64,000 bases of DNA from Streptomyces mangrovisoli. GTDB taxonomy: Bacteria; Actinomycetota; Actinomycetes; Streptomycetales; Streptomycetaceae. The position numbers were made by a program, and so were the translations under genes. Positions 28,386 through 37,434 of this stretch are shown piece by piece. The stretch is from NCBI RefSeq assembly GCF_000974985.2, contig NZ_LAVA02000044.1, positions 16,236 to 80,235 of the forward strand. Direction: 5' to 3'. The notes under the pieces were generated by a model that saw only the letters and a program-made list of their open reading frames with translations, did no database searches and was not told the origin of the DNA. The number at the start of each line of letters is the position of its first letter. The first letter of the stretch is position 1.

Positions 28386-29432
28386 ATGCGCGCCACCACC
28401 ATCCACGCCCCCTTCGACATGCGCGTGGAGGACGTGCCCGAACCCGTGGTGCAGCTGCCCACCGACGCCGTGGTGCGGGTGCTGCGCGCCTGCATCTGCG
28501 GCAGCGACCTGTGGGCCTACCGCGGCGAGGCGGCCCGGCAGCCGGGCCAGCGGATCGGACACGAGTTCCTCGGCGTGGTCGAGGAGACCGGCGGCGAGGT
28601 GACCGGCGTGCGCCGCGGCGATCTCGTCGTCGCGCCGTTCATGTGGTCCGACGGCCGCTGCGACTACTGCCGCGAGGGCCTGACGACGTCCTGCGTGCAC
28701 GGCGGCTTCTGGGGCACGGTCGGCTCCGACGGCGGCCAGGGCGAGGCCGTACGGGTGCCGTTCGCCGACGGCACGCTGGTGCCGCTGCCGAAGGAGGCCG
28801 CCTCCGACGACCGGCTGCTGTCCGCGCTGCTGACCCTGTCCGACGTGATGGGCACCGGCCACCACGCGGCGCTGGGCGCGGGTGCCCGGCCGGGCGCCAC
28901 GGTCGCCGTCGTCGGTGACGGCGCGGTCGGCCTGTGCGCGGTGCTCGCCGCCCGGCGCCTGGGCGCCGAGCGGATCATCGCGCTCGGCCGGCACGAGGTC
29001 CGCACCGACATCGCCCGCCGCTTCGGCGCCACCGACGTCGTCGCGGCGCGCGGCGACGAGGCCGTGGCGGCGGTCCGCGAGCTGACCGGCGGTCAGGGCG
29101 CGCACGCGGTCGTCGAGGCGGTCGGCACCGAGCAGTCGATGAGCACCGCGATCGGCATCGCCCGCGACGGCGGCGCGGTCGGCTTCGTCGGCGTGCCGCA
29201 CGGCAGCGGCACCGGCGTGGACCTCAGCGTCATGTTCGACCGGAACATCGCCCTGCGGGGCGGCGTGGCCCCGGTCCGCGCCTACATCCCGGACCTGCTG
29301 CCCGACGTCCTGGACGGCACGATCGACCCCTCCCCGGTCTTCGACCTGACGGTGGACCTGGAGGGCGTGCCCGACGGTTACAAGGCCATGGACGAGCGCA
29401 CGGCCCTCAAGGTGCTCGTCACCAACGGCTGA
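28386..29432 (+). CDS. Zinc-dependent alcohol dehydrogenase (MDR family)
   Basis: A 348-residue medium-chain dehydrogenase. Catalytic zinc ligands are seen in ACICGSDLWAYRG (Cys) and GHEFLGVVEETGG (His-Glu). The structural zinc lobe is only partly present: RCDYCREGLTTSC gives three Cys in the usual CxxC-x2-C region. The Rossmann motif is VVGDGAVGLCAVLAARRLGA. Closest to the Zn-dependent threonine/sorbitol-like family; substrate unknown. ATG has GAGAAGGACC 8 bases upstream. Convergent with the CopD gene. Confidence 0.92.
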   Translation: MRATTIHAPFDMRVEDVPEPVVQLPTDAVVRVLRACICGSDLWAYRGEAARQPGQRIGHEFLGVVEETGGEVTGVRRGDLVVAPFMWSDGRCDYCREGLTTSCVHGGFWGTVGSDGGQGEAVRVPFADGTLVPLPKEAASDDRLLSALLTLSDVMGTGHHAALGAGARPGATVAVVGDGAVGLCAVLAARRLGAERIIALGRHEVRTDIARRFGATDVVAARGDEAVAAVRELTGGQGAHAVVEAVGTEQSMSTAIGIARDGGAVGFVGVPHGSGTGVDLSVMFDRNIALRGGVAPVRAYIPDLLPDVLDGTIDPSPVFDLTVDLEGVPDGYKAMDERTALKVLVTNG

Positions 29433-29435
29433 CGC

Positions 29436-29482
29436 CTGCCGGGCCCGGCTCCTGCTGCCCTGCCGGGCCAGCTCCTGCTGCC
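29436..29482. repeat. Two near-identical 23/24-bp tandem copies at a convergent junction
   Basis: CTGCCGGGCC(C)GGCTCCTGCTGCC repeats at 29436 and 29460, a third partial copy follows, between the ADH and CopD stops. Confidence 0.65.
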
Positions 29483-29527
29483 CCGCCGGGCCGGACTCCC
29501 TCCGCCGCCGCCGGACCTGACGTCCGC

Positions 29528-30535
29528 TCAGGTCCAGCGGATCGGCAGGGGCAGCGCGGTCAGCAGGCCGGAGACCACGACCACCAGCCCCAGCACGAGC
29601 ACCTCCGCCCGTGCCGGGGTGTACGCGGACAGCGGGTCGGACGCGCGGCGCAGCCGGACGCGGGCCCACAGGGCGAGCGCGGCGACGACCGCGACCAGCA
29701 GCACCTTCGCGACCAGCGTGCGGCCGTACGCCGTCGACGTCAGCACCTCCGTGAGCGCCGCGTGCGGGGGGACGCGGCGCAGGGAACTCCACACGCCGCT
29801 CGCCGTGATCGCCGCGAGCAGTACGGCCGCCACGCGCGCGTAGAGCCCCAGCAGCGCGGCCCCCGCGACGGCCCCGGCCGGCTCGTCGCGCCACTGCCGC
29901 AGGGTCCGCAGGGCGTGGAGCAGGCCGCCGGACCACAGCGCCGCGCACGTCAGATGGGCGAGGGTCAGCGCGGAGCCGAGCAGCGGGTGGTGCTCGGCCG
30001 GCGGGTGGGCGCGCAGCGCCTCCGCGACGATCGCCGCGGCGAGCGGCCAGAGCGCGGTCGCGGGGCGGCGCGAGCGCGCGCAGAGGGCCGCCACGAGGAA
30101 CGCGTTGACCTCCAGCAGGGCCAACGTGCCGTCGCGCGACTGGTAGAGGCCGCCGACGTCGACCGCGGCGAGGCTGTGCGGGACGAGGTTGCCGGTGGCC
30201 ACGACCGAGGCGAGGCCCAGCGCGGCGACCAGCCCGGCCAGGGTCGCGTACGGCGTCCAGCCGGCCGGCGTGCGTGCGGGAGCGCCGGGCACCCGCCGGG
30301 CCAGGCGGGCCACGAGCGCCTCGCCCAGGGGGACGGACAGCGCGGCGAACAGCACTCCGCGCAGCAGCGCGATGCCGCCGACCCCGGGCGCGGCGGCCTC
30401 GCCGGTGCCGGTCAGCGCGGCGGACGGGCCGAGCAGCGGGATCAGCGCGGCGAGCGCCGCGAGCACCAGCACGGCGACGGCCCGGCCGGGGCCGGGTATG
30501 GCGGCCTTCTCGTCACCCGTTCGTGTCGACGTCAC
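29528..30535 (-). CDS. CopD-family copper resistance/uptake membrane protein
   Basis: A 335-residue integral membrane protein with eight or so hydrophobic segments. The C-terminal half carries the CopD-domain pattern: LAHLTCAALWSGGLLHALRTLR (His/Trp membrane motif) and YGRTLVAKVLLVAVVAALALWAR, matching PF05425-type helices. N-terminal part begins AVAVLVLAALAALIPLLG. No CopC domain is fused, and none lies nearby. Start is the GTG of TSTRTGDEKAA with a weak ribosome site; a longer frame was discarded because it runs into the GGTTC repeats. Likely moves copper across the membrane. Confidence 0.85.
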   Translation of the reverse strand: MTSTRTGDEKAAIPGPGRAVAVLVLAALAALIPLLGPSAALTGTGEAAAPGVGGIALLRGVLFAALSVPLGEALVARLARRVPGAPARTPAGWTPYATLAGLVAALGLASVVATGNLVPHSLAAVDVGGLYQSRDGTLALLEVNAFLVAALCARSRRPATALWPLAAAIVAEALRAHPPAEHHPLLGSALTLAHLTCAALWSGGLLHALRTLRQWRDEPAGAVAGAALLGLYARVAAVLLAAITASGVWSSLRRVPPHAALTEVLTSTAYGRTLVAKVLLVAVVAALALWARVRLRRASDPLSAYTPARAEVLVLGLVVVVSGLLTALPLPIRWT

Positions 30536-30621
30536 CCCGAGATCTTCACCAGCCACCACAGAACCGGGCAAGCCCCGAAAAACAACTGACACCAAGCCGT
30601 TCCACGCGGGAAGCCTCCGGC

Positions 30622-30663
30622 GGTTCGGTTCGGTTCGGTTCGGGGCGGGTTCGGGGCGGGTTC
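30622..30663. repeat. Short tandem repeats upstream of the CopD gene
   Basis: GGTTC occurs four times in tandem (30622-30641) and is followed by GGGGCGGGTTC twice (30642-30663). In the intergenic region, no coding support. Confidence 0.8.
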
Positions 30664-30706
30664 GGCGCGGCACCGGTTCGTCGAGTGCGGGTGCGTCGTG
30701 CCCCTT

Positions 30707-30750
30707 CGCGCAGTTCCCCGCGCCCCTCCAGGGGCGCGGGGAACTGCGCG
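30707..30750. terminator. Palindrome-family element, perfect 20-pair stem
   Basis: CGCGCAGTTCCCCGCGCCCC-TCCA-GGGGCGCGGGGAACTGCGCG lies between the CoA transferase stop and CopD start, both minus strand. It is the most complete copy of the dispersed family. Confidence 0.75.
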
Positions 30751-30806
30751 ATCAGCCCCCACTCACCCGCGGTGGAGATCACCGGCCGGTTGGCCAGGCG
30801 CGCCAC

Positions 30807-32237
30807 TCACCCGCAGGCTCTCCACTGCGCGCCGCTGTCGCCCCACGGGACCGGCGGGTGGGCCCAGTCGGTCGGGCCGCCTGCGAAGGTGATCGGTGAG
30901 CGGGCGTGCCGCAGCCGCCCCAGGGGGCCGGTGGTCTCGGCGAGCCAGGCCTCCGGGCCGTCGTAGGCGAGGCCCGGTGCCCCGCGGTCGCCGGCGGCCG
31001 GTTCGATCCCGTCCGTCAGCCACGCGGCCGTCCGTGCGAGGGAGAGCCGTACCACCCGCCCGCGCCCCTCCCGCGCCCGCTCGCTGAGCCCCCGCAGGAC
31101 CGCCGCCGCCAGCAGATAGCCGGTGCCGTGGTCGAGGGCCTGGGCGGGCAGCGCGCCGGGCCGCTCGGGGGTGCCCTCGGTGGTGGCGATCCCGGTGGCG
31201 ACCTGCACCAGGCTGTCGAAGCCGCGCCGCTCGCGCCAGGGCCCGTACGCGCCCCACGCCGACAACTGGGCGACGACCAGGTCCGGCCGCCGCTCGGTCA
31301 GCGCCTCGGCGGACAGGCCGAGGCGGTCCAGGGCGCCCGGCCGGTAGCCGGTGACCACGACGTCCGCGTCGGCGAGGAGTTCCTCGAAGGCCGCGCGGTC
31401 GGTGCGCAGGTCCAGGGTGGCCGAGCGCTTCCCGAAGCCCGTGTCCGCGTGCTGGTCCGGGAGTTCGGGGAGCCAGGGCGCGTCGAGGCGCAGGACGTCC
31501 GCGCCCAGCAGGGCGAGCGTGCGGGTGGCGACCGGGCCCGCGAGGACCCGGGACAGGTCGAGGACCCGCAGCCCCGCGGCGGGCAGCAGTACCGAGCCGC
31601 CGGGCAGGGGCGCGAGCCCCCGCGCGCCCGCCGCCTCGGGCGGGCGGGTCTCGACGAGCGGGTGGGCGGCGACCGCCGTGCCCTGCTCGTGCGCGGCCCA
31701 CTCCGCGGGTGTGCGCAGGGCGACGGCGAGGCCCCCGGCGCCGTACACGGCACCCTCCACGTCCAGGGCCGCGCGCTCCGCGAGACGGGCCGCCACGTCG
31801 TCCGCGGAGGCGTCCGGCGCGAGGGCGAGCGCGCGCAGCAACCGGTCCCGGTGGTGGGGGTAGTTGGCGTGCGTGCGGACCCAGCCGTCGGCGGTCCGCC
31901 ACCACCGCGACAGCGGCGCGAAGGTCTCCGGCGCCCGCCCGTCCACGGTCAGCAGCCGCTCGCTGGCGAAGGCGGTCGCGACCGCCCCGTCGTCCACCTC
32001 GACGAGCGGCGCGTCGGCCCGGCCCGCGCGCCGCGCGCCCAGCTCGGCGGCGGCCAGCGCGCACGCGCCCACGCACGCCCGTGCCAACTCCCGTACGGGC
32101 GTGCGCGCGTCGAGGACCCCGTCCCGCACGACGGGCGCCACGCGTGCGAGCAGGGCGGGGTCCCCGCCCAGGGCCGCCCAGGCGGCCGCGGTCTCCCGCA
32201 GCACGGGTGCGGCGGGGTCGATCGGCAAGGTCGTCAT
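30807..32237 (-). CDS. CaiB/BaiF family CoA transferase
   Basis: A 476-residue family III CoA transferase. Typical features: RVLDLSRVLAGPVATRTLALLGADVLRLDAP, GFGKRSATLDLRTD, DVVVTGYRPGALDRLGL, VVAQLSAWGAYGPWRERRGFDSLVQVATGIA and GYLLAAAVLRGL, the two-domain interlocked ring fold. The catalytic Asp region of family III is usually an Asp near FGKRS..LDL; LDLRTD fits. The N-terminal 190 residues are extra relative to many family members and include a helical segment, making it long. ATG at 32237 is followed 17 bases away by an AT-rich palindrome upstream. Substrate unknown; alone in its transcript. Confidence 0.88.
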   Translation of the reverse strand: MTTLPIDPAAPVLRETAAAWAALGGDPALLARVAPVVRDGVLDARTPVRELARACVGACALAAAELGARRAGRADAPLVEVDDGAVATAFASERLLTVDGRAPETFAPLSRWWRTADGWVRTHANYPHHRDRLLRALALAPDASADDVAARLAERAALDVEGAVYGAGGLAVALRTPAEWAAHEQGTAVAAHPLVETRPPEAAGARGLAPLPGGSVLLPAAGLRVLDLSRVLAGPVATRTLALLGADVLRLDAPWLPELPDQHADTGFGKRSATLDLRTDRAAFEELLADADVVVTGYRPGALDRLGLSAEALTERRPDLVVAQLSAWGAYGPWRERRGFDSLVQVATGIATTEGTPERPGALPAQALDHGTGYLLAAAVLRGLSERAREGRGRVVRLSLARTAAWLTDGIEPAAGDRGAPGLAYDGPEAWLAETTGPLGRLRHARSPITFAGGPTDWAHPPVPWGDSGAQWRACG

Positions 32238-32253
32238 GATTGAAGTGTGCATT

Positions 32254-32268
32254 ATTGATTCAATCAAT
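32254..32268. promoter_or_regulatory. Perfect palindrome operator upstream of the CoA transferase
   Basis: ATTGATT-C-AATCAAT, a 15-base perfect inverted repeat starting 17 bases upstream of the start codon, within an AT-rich island of a very GC-rich genome. It has the look of a GntR/TetR-class operator; the regulator is not in view. Confidence 0.55.
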
Positions 32269-32356
32269 GTACGACCGTGGGGGGCGAGGCCCGCACCGCT
32301 ACCGGGCACCTCTGCTGTCGGGCACCCCCGCTACCGGGCACCCCCGCCGCGCCCCC

Positions 32357-33889
32357 TCACCGCGTGACCGCCGCCAGCGCGTCCGCCGTGCCGAAGCCGT
32401 AGAACCCGTTACGGTTCTTGGTGCCCTGGCAGACCGCGTCCACCTTGCCGTCGCTGTTGATGTCGTACGGGTCCGTGCACGGCGTGGCGTCCGCCTCCGC
32501 GTACAGCAGCGCCTTGACGAGGGCCGCCGACGCGTGCGGATGGGTTGACTTGATCAATGCGGCAACGCCGACGACATGCGGGGTCGCCATCGAGGTGCCC
32601 GCCATGTAGCCCCACTTGCCGCCGGGCAGCGGGCCCAGGATCAGGCCGCTGGTGGCCGGGGGCGCCGGCGCCTGGTAGGCCGTGGAGTCGCCGCCGGGCG
32701 CGGCTATGTCGATCACGCCGAGGCCGTAGTTGGAGAACGACGACTTCAGCCCCTTGGCGCCGGTCGCCGCGACGGTGACCACACCGGGCAACTGGGTCGG
32801 GATGTCATAGCACTTGTGCGGGTCGACGACGCGGTCGACCGGGGTGGCGTCGTTGGGGGAGACCGGGTCGGTGATGGAGTGCGACGCCAGGTCGTAGCTC
32901 TCGTTGCCCGCGGCCGCGACGTTGACGACCCCCTTGCGCTCGGCGTACTGCGAGGCGCGGGTGATGGCGTCCACGAGCGCCTTCTGGTTCGGGTCGTCCT
33001 TGCAGTTGAAGTACCAGGGGTCGGTGTAATAGCTGTTGTTGGTGACGTCCACGTGGTGGGTGGCCGCCCACATGAAGCCGCAGACGACGGCCTCGGTGTA
33101 GAAGTACCCGGCGGTGGTGGCCACCTTGATGCCGGCGACCTTCACGCCCGGCGCGACCCCCGTGATGCCGACGCCGTTCTTCGCGCCCGCGATCTCACCG
33201 GCCACATGGGTGCCGTGCGGGCTCTCGGCCGCCGTGGGCCGCCACGCGCCGTCGGTCGTGTCCGGCTTGCCCGACACGCAGTTGACCGACGCGTCGCGGT
33301 CGAAGTTGGGCGCGATGTCCGGGTGGGTGTCGTCGACGCCGGTGTCGATGACGGCGACGGTGACCTTGCTGCTGCCCAGCGTCTTCTCGTGCGCCTTGTC
33401 CGCCTTGATCGCGGGCAGGTCCCACTGGAGCGGTTCGAGCGGGTCCTGGCCGTCCGTGGCCTCGGCCCCGGCGGCCGCGACCTGAGCCTCGGTCAGCGCC
33501 TTCGGGGTGCCCTCGTCGGTCGTCGACTGCGCGGGCAGCGGCGCGTTGCGGGTGTTGCCCGCCGAGTCCACCCCCGGCACCTTGCGCACGGTCGCGGCGA
33601 AGTCGGGGTTGGCCGAGTGCACGACGATCACGCCGATCTGGTCGTACGACGTCACGATGGTGCCACCGGCGTCGGCGATCGCCTTCTTCAGATAAGGCGA
33701 AAGACCGTGCCCGGCATGGACGTTGACGACATAGCTGAGTTCGGTGGCGTCGGCCGGTGCGGCCTGCGCGGTGGACTCCGCGAACGGAACGGCCGAGGCC
33801 GCCGACGGAAGGAAGCCGAGCGAGGCGGTCAGCGACAGCACGACCGGTACGGCGAGCGCGAGCCGGCGTCCGGAGCGCAGATGAGCCAT
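32357..33889 (-). CDS. Secreted subtilisin-like serine protease (S8)
   Basis: A 510-residue pre-pro-subtilase. Signal peptide: basic MAHLRSGRR then LALAVPVVLSLTASLGFL with a likely A-x-A cut near residue 33. Propeptide with inhibitor-I9-like sequence ELSYVVNVHAGHGLSPYLKKAIADAGG. Catalytic triad: Asp182 in VIDTGVDDTHPD, His225 in SPHGTHVAGEIAG, Ser433 in GYMAGTSMATPHVVG, with oxyanion Asn329 in AAGNES. The mature domain continues to the C-terminus with GFYGFGTADALAAVTR and no extra repeats. Exported enzyme for protein degradation or processing. Strong ribosome site is not evident; ATG at 33889. Confidence 0.95.
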   Translation of the reverse strand: MAHLRSGRRLALAVPVVLSLTASLGFLPSAASAVPFAESTAQAAPADATELSYVVNVHAGHGLSPYLKKAIADAGGTIVTSYDQIGVIVVHSANPDFAATVRKVPGVDSAGNTRNAPLPAQSTTDEGTPKALTEAQVAAAGAEATDGQDPLEPLQWDLPAIKADKAHEKTLGSSKVTVAVIDTGVDDTHPDIAPNFDRDASVNCVSGKPDTTDGAWRPTAAESPHGTHVAGEIAGAKNGVGITGVAPGVKVAGIKVATTAGYFYTEAVVCGFMWAATHHVDVTNNSYYTDPWYFNCKDDPNQKALVDAITRASQYAERKGVVNVAAAGNESYDLASHSITDPVSPNDATPVDRVVDPHKCYDIPTQLPGVVTVAATGAKGLKSSFSNYGLGVIDIAAPGGDSTAYQAPAPPATSGLILGPLPGGKWGYMAGTSMATPHVVGVAALIKSTHPHASAALVKALLYAEADATPCTDPYDINSDGKVDAVCQGTKNRNGFYGFGTADALAAVTR

Positions 33890-34015
33890 GGGATCTCCAC
33901 ATCATCCGTGAGCGAGATGCCCGGGACGCCGATGGGGCGACTGGGCAGGTACATGACGGGTGTGCAGGGTGAAGCTATCTCCCGCGCTCACCGGCCAGCA
34001 ATGGCGTCCCGGCTC

Positions 34016-34035
34016 CGATCGGGTGCGATCGGGTG
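34016..34035. repeat. Two tandem copies of CGATCGGGTG in a divergent promoter region
   Basis: CGATCGGGTG at 34016 and 34026, exactly adjacent, 189 bases upstream of the DUF485 start. The 333-base gap 33890-34223 shows no other recognisable site or gene. Confidence 0.5.
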
Positions 34036-34223
34036 TGTTCGCGAAAGAAGCAGAAGGAGTTGAACCGGTCCTCGCGTGGCGCCGTGACCTTGGACAGGGG
34101 ACGCCAGCAGGATCGAGGCCCCCCGTCGGCATCACGCAAGGGAGCCGGACCATCACTCCCTGTCGCGTGGGCCATGAGTCCTGTGAGGTCGGAACCCGTA
34201 TGCCCGTGACGCGAGGAGACTCC

Positions 34224-34580
34224 GTGGCCACCGAGACACCGCCCCCCTCGAAAGAGCAACACCGGCTCCCGTCCGCCGAGGAGTTCGTCGCGGAGCAGTC
34301 CAGCGCCGAGTTCGGTGAACTGCGCCGCGCCCACCGCTCGTTCGCCTTCCCGGTGACGGTCGGCTTCATCGCCTGGTACCTGCTCTACGTGCTGCTCTCC
34401 AACTACGCCGACGGCTTCATGGGCACCAAGGTGGTCGGCAACATCAACGTGGCGTTCGTCCTCGGCCTCGCCCAGTTCCTCACCACGTTCCTCATCGCCT
34501 GGGGGTACTCGCGGCACGCCGCCGCCGACCTCGACCCCAAGGCGGCGGCCATCAAGTCCCGGATGGAGGGCGACGCATGA
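34224..34580 (+). CDS. DUF485 small membrane protein, partner of ActP
   Basis: A 118-residue protein with a polar N-terminus (ATETPPPSKEQHRLPSAEEFVAEQSSAEF) and two membrane helices in the DUF485 arrangement: LRRAHRSFAFPVTVGFIAWYLLYVLLSNYADGFM, then NINVAFVLGLAQFLTTFLIAWGY with a short charged tail. DUF485 proteins are usually encoded just before acetate/pyruvate sodium symporters. Start chosen at GTG 34224 because AGGAG is six bases ahead; an ATG eight codons earlier is weaker. Its TGA overlaps the next ATG (ATGA), which shows coupling. Confidence 0.9.
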   Translation: MATETPPPSKEQHRLPSAEEFVAEQSSAEFGELRRAHRSFAFPVTVGFIAWYLLYVLLSNYADGFMGTKVVGNINVAFVLGLAQFLTTFLIAWGYSRHAAADLDPKAAAIKSRMEGDA

Positions 34581-36202
34581 GCCCCGCGCAGAGCACGCTC
34601 CTCGCGGCCGGCGAGGCGAGCCAGCACCGCCCGCTGATCATCACCCTGTTCGCGGTGTTCGTCGCCGCGACCCTCGTCATCACCGTCTGGGCCGGCCGGC
34701 AGACCAAGGACGCCGCCGACTTCTACGCGGGCGGCCGCCAGTTCACCGCCTTCCAGAACGGCCTCGCCGTCTCCGGCGACTACATGTCCGCGGCCTCCTT
34801 CCTCGGCATCGCGGGCGCCATCGCCCTCTTCGGCTACGACGGCTTCCTGTACTCCATCGGCTTCCTCGTCGCCTGGCTCGTCGCGCTGCTCCTGGTGGCC
34901 GAGCCGCTGCGCAACTCCGGCCGCTACACGATGGGCGACGTCCTCGCCTACCGGATGCGCCAGCGCCCGGTCCGCACCGCCGCGGGCACCTCCACGATCG
35001 TCGTCTCGATCTTCTACCTGCTGGCCCAGATGGCGGGCGCGGGCGTCCTGGTCTCGCTGCTCCTCGGCATCACCAGCGACGCCGGGAAGATCGGCATCGT
35101 GGCGCTGGTCGGCGTCCTGATGATCGTCTACGTCACCATCGGCGGCATGAAGGGCACCACCTGGGTGCAGATGGTCAAGGCCGTCCTGCTGATCGCGGGC
35201 GCCCTGCTGCTGACCTTCCTGGTGCTGCTGAAGTTCCACTTCAACGTCTCGGACCTGCTCGGCAAGGCCGCCGACAACAGCGGCAAGGGCTCGCCCTTCC
35301 TCCAGCCCGGACTGAAGTACGGCGCCACCGGCACCACCAAGCTGGACTTCCTCTCCCTCGGCCTCGCCCTGGTCCTCGGCACCGCGGGCCTGCCGCACAT
35401 CCTCATCCGCTTCTACACGGTGCCCACCGCCAAGGCCGCCCGTAAGTCGGTCAACTGGGCCATCGGTCTCATCGGCGCCTTCTACCTGATGACCCTCGCC
35501 CTCGGCTTCGGCGCCGCGGCCCTCATCAAGCCGGACGAGATCATCGCCTCCAACAAGTCGGGCAACACCGCGGCGCCGCTGCTCGCGCTGCACCTCGGCG
35601 GGGTCGACTCCGACTGGGGCGCGATCCTGCTCGCCAGCATCTCGGCGGTCGCCTTCGCCACGATCCTCGCCGTGGTCGCGGGCCTGACCCTCGCCTCCTC
35701 GTCGTCCTTCGCCCACGACATCTACGCCAACGTCATCAAGAAGGGCACCGCCACCGACAAGGAGGAGGTGCGCGCCGCCCGCTGGGCCAGCGTCGGCATC
35801 GGCGCCGTGTCGATCGTCCTGGGCGCCCTCGCCCGCGACCTGAACGTGGCCGGGCTCGTCGCCCTCGCGTTCGCGGTCGCCGCCTCAGCCAACCTGCCGA
35901 CGATCCTCTACAGCCTGTTCTGGAAGCGGTTCACCACCTCGGGGGCTCTCTGGTCGATCTACGGCGGTCTGGTCACCGCGGTCGGCCTTGTGCTGTTCTC
36001 ACCGGTCGTCTCCGGCAAGGAGACGTCGATGTTCCCGCACGTCGACTTCCACTGGTTCCCGCTGGAGAACCCCGGCATCATCTCCATCCCCGTCGGCTTC
36101 CTGCTCGGCGTGGTCGGCACCCTGCTCTCCAAGGAGCGGCCGGACGCCGCCAAGTACGCGGAGCTGGAGGTGCGCTCCCTCACGGGCACCGGAGCCCACT
36201 GA
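34577..36202 (+). CDS. actP: Cation/acetate symporter
   Basis: A 541-residue sodium:solute symporter (SSS family, ActP/MctP type). Thirteen or so hydrophobic helices are visible. N-terminal hallmark FYAGGRQFTAFQNGLAVSGDYMSAASFLGIAGAIALFGYDGFLYSIGFLVAW is typical of acetate/pyruvate permeases; the sodium-site region GLPHILIRFYTVPTAKAARKSVNWA is intact. Transports monocarboxylates such as acetate and possibly glyoxylate or pyruvate. Coupled by overlap with the DUF485 gene and followed by a large hairpin, defining a two-gene operon. Confidence 0.93.
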   Translation: MSPAQSTLLAAGEASQHRPLIITLFAVFVAATLVITVWAGRQTKDAADFYAGGRQFTAFQNGLAVSGDYMSAASFLGIAGAIALFGYDGFLYSIGFLVAWLVALLLVAEPLRNSGRYTMGDVLAYRMRQRPVRTAAGTSTIVVSIFYLLAQMAGAGVLVSLLLGITSDAGKIGIVALVGVLMIVYVTIGGMKGTTWVQMVKAVLLIAGALLLTFLVLLKFHFNVSDLLGKAADNSGKGSPFLQPGLKYGATGTTKLDFLSLGLALVLGTAGLPHILIRFYTVPTAKAARKSVNWAIGLIGAFYLMTLALGFGAAALIKPDEIIASNKSGNTAAPLLALHLGGVDSDWGAILLASISAVAFATILAVVAGLTLASSSSFAHDIYANVIKKGTATDKEEVRAARWASVGIGAVSIVLGALARDLNVAGLVALAFAVAASANLPTILYSLFWKRFTTSGALWSIYGGLVTAVGLVLFSPVVSGKETSMFPHVDFHWFPLENPGIISIPVGFLLGVVGTLLSKERPDAAKYAELEVRSLTGTGAH

Positions 36203-36226
36203 CCGCGCACACCGGCCGCGCCGCGG

Positions 36227-36298
36227 GATCCCACGAGTCCCGCAGCGCGGCCGTTTCGTAGGGACCTACGACACGGCCGCGTCCCACCTCGTGGGATC
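36227..36298 (+). terminator. 72-base two-step hairpin after actP
   Basis: Outer arms GATCCCACGAG and CTCGTGGGATC, inner arms GCGGCCGT and ACGGCCGC, then TCGTAGG and CCTACGA nest around a tight turn. It begins 25 bases after the actP stop and ends 115 bases before moaA. Terminator by position; it could also be a regulatory leader of moaA. Confidence 0.65.
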
Positions 36299-36412
36299 GG
36301 GACGCTGGTGTTGTCGGTCCCGTCACGTAGGCTCGCAGATGACGGAGATACGCCGTGACGAGCCGGTGACGGCGGACGCAGCGGACGATCCACCACGAGG
36401 GAAGGGGCCCAC

Positions 36413-37402
36413 GTGCTCATCGACACCTACGGCCGCGTGGCGACCGATCTCAGGGTGTCCCTGACCGACCGGTGCAATCTGCGCTGCACGTACTGCATGC
36501 CCGAAGAGGGGCTGCAGTGGCTGGCCAAGCCCGACCTGCTCACCGACGACGAGATCGTCCGGCTCGTCGACATCGCCGTCACCTCGCTCGGCATCGAGGA
36601 GGTCCGCTTCACCGGCGGTGAGCCGCTGCTGCGGCCCGGCCTCGTCGGCATCGTCGAGCGGGTCGCGGCGCTCACCCCTCGCCCCCGGATGTCCCTCACC
36701 ACCAACGGCATCGGCCTCAAGCGCACCGCGGCCGCCCTGAAGGCGGCGGGCCTGGACCGGGTCAACGTCTCGCTGGACACCCTGCGCCCCGAGGTCTTCA
36801 AGGCGCTCAGCCGCCGCGACCGGCATCAGGACGTCCTCGACGGACTGGAGGCCGCGCGGACGGCCGGCCTGACCCCGGTCAAGGTCAACGCGGTGCTGAT
36901 GCCCGGCCTGAACGACGACGAGGCCCCCGACCTCCTCGCCTGGGCGCTCGACCACGGCTACGAACTGCGCTTCATCGAGCAGATGCCCCTCGACGCCCAG
37001 CACGGCTGGAAGCGCGACGGCATGGTCACCGCGGGCGACATCCTGGCCTCCTTGCGCACCCGCTTCGAGCTGACTCCGGAGGGACAGGGCGAGCGCGGCT
37101 CGGCGCCCGCCGAGCGCTGGCTCGTCGACGGCGGCCCGCACCGCGTCGGCGTCATCGCCTCCGTCACCCGCCCGTTCTGCGCGGCCTGCGACCGCACCCG
37201 GCTCACCGCCGACGGGCAGATACGCACCTGCCTGTTCGCCACCGAGGAGACCGACCTGCGGGCCGCCCTGCGCTCGGACGCGGGCGACGAGGAGATCGCG
37301 CGGATCTGGCGGCTGGCCATGTGGGGCAAGAAGGCGGGCTCGGGCCTCGACGACCCCTCGTTCCTCCAGCCGGACCGCCCGATGTCGGCCATCGGGGGCT
37401 GA
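36413..37402 (+). CDS. moaA: GTP 3',8-cyclase MoaA (molybdopterin biosynthesis)
   Basis: A 329-residue radical SAM enzyme that starts molybdenum-cofactor synthesis from GTP. The SAM cluster is CNLRCTYC (Cys21, Cys25, Cys28), the second [4Fe-4S] cluster region is FCAACDRTRLTADGQIRTC, and the C-terminal Gly-Gly tail (SAIGG) required for activity is present. RFTGGEPLLRPGL is the SAM-binding GGE motif. GTG start with AAGGGG five to six bases ahead. No other moa gene is adjacent here. Confidence 0.95.
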   Translation: MLIDTYGRVATDLRVSLTDRCNLRCTYCMPEEGLQWLAKPDLLTDDEIVRLVDIAVTSLGIEEVRFTGGEPLLRPGLVGIVERVAALTPRPRMSLTTNGIGLKRTAAALKAAGLDRVNVSLDTLRPEVFKALSRRDRHQDVLDGLEAARTAGLTPVKVNAVLMPGLNDDEAPDLLAWALDHGYELRFIEQMPLDAQHGWKRDGMVTAGDILASLRTRFELTPEGQGERGSAPAERWLVDGGPHRVGVIASVTRPFCAACDRTRLTADGQIRTCLFATEETDLRAALRSDAGDEEIARIWRLAMWGKKAGSGLDDPSFLQPDRPMSAIGG

Positions 37403-37434
37403 GCCGGCCCGCCCGGAGGCCGAGCCGGGGGGCG

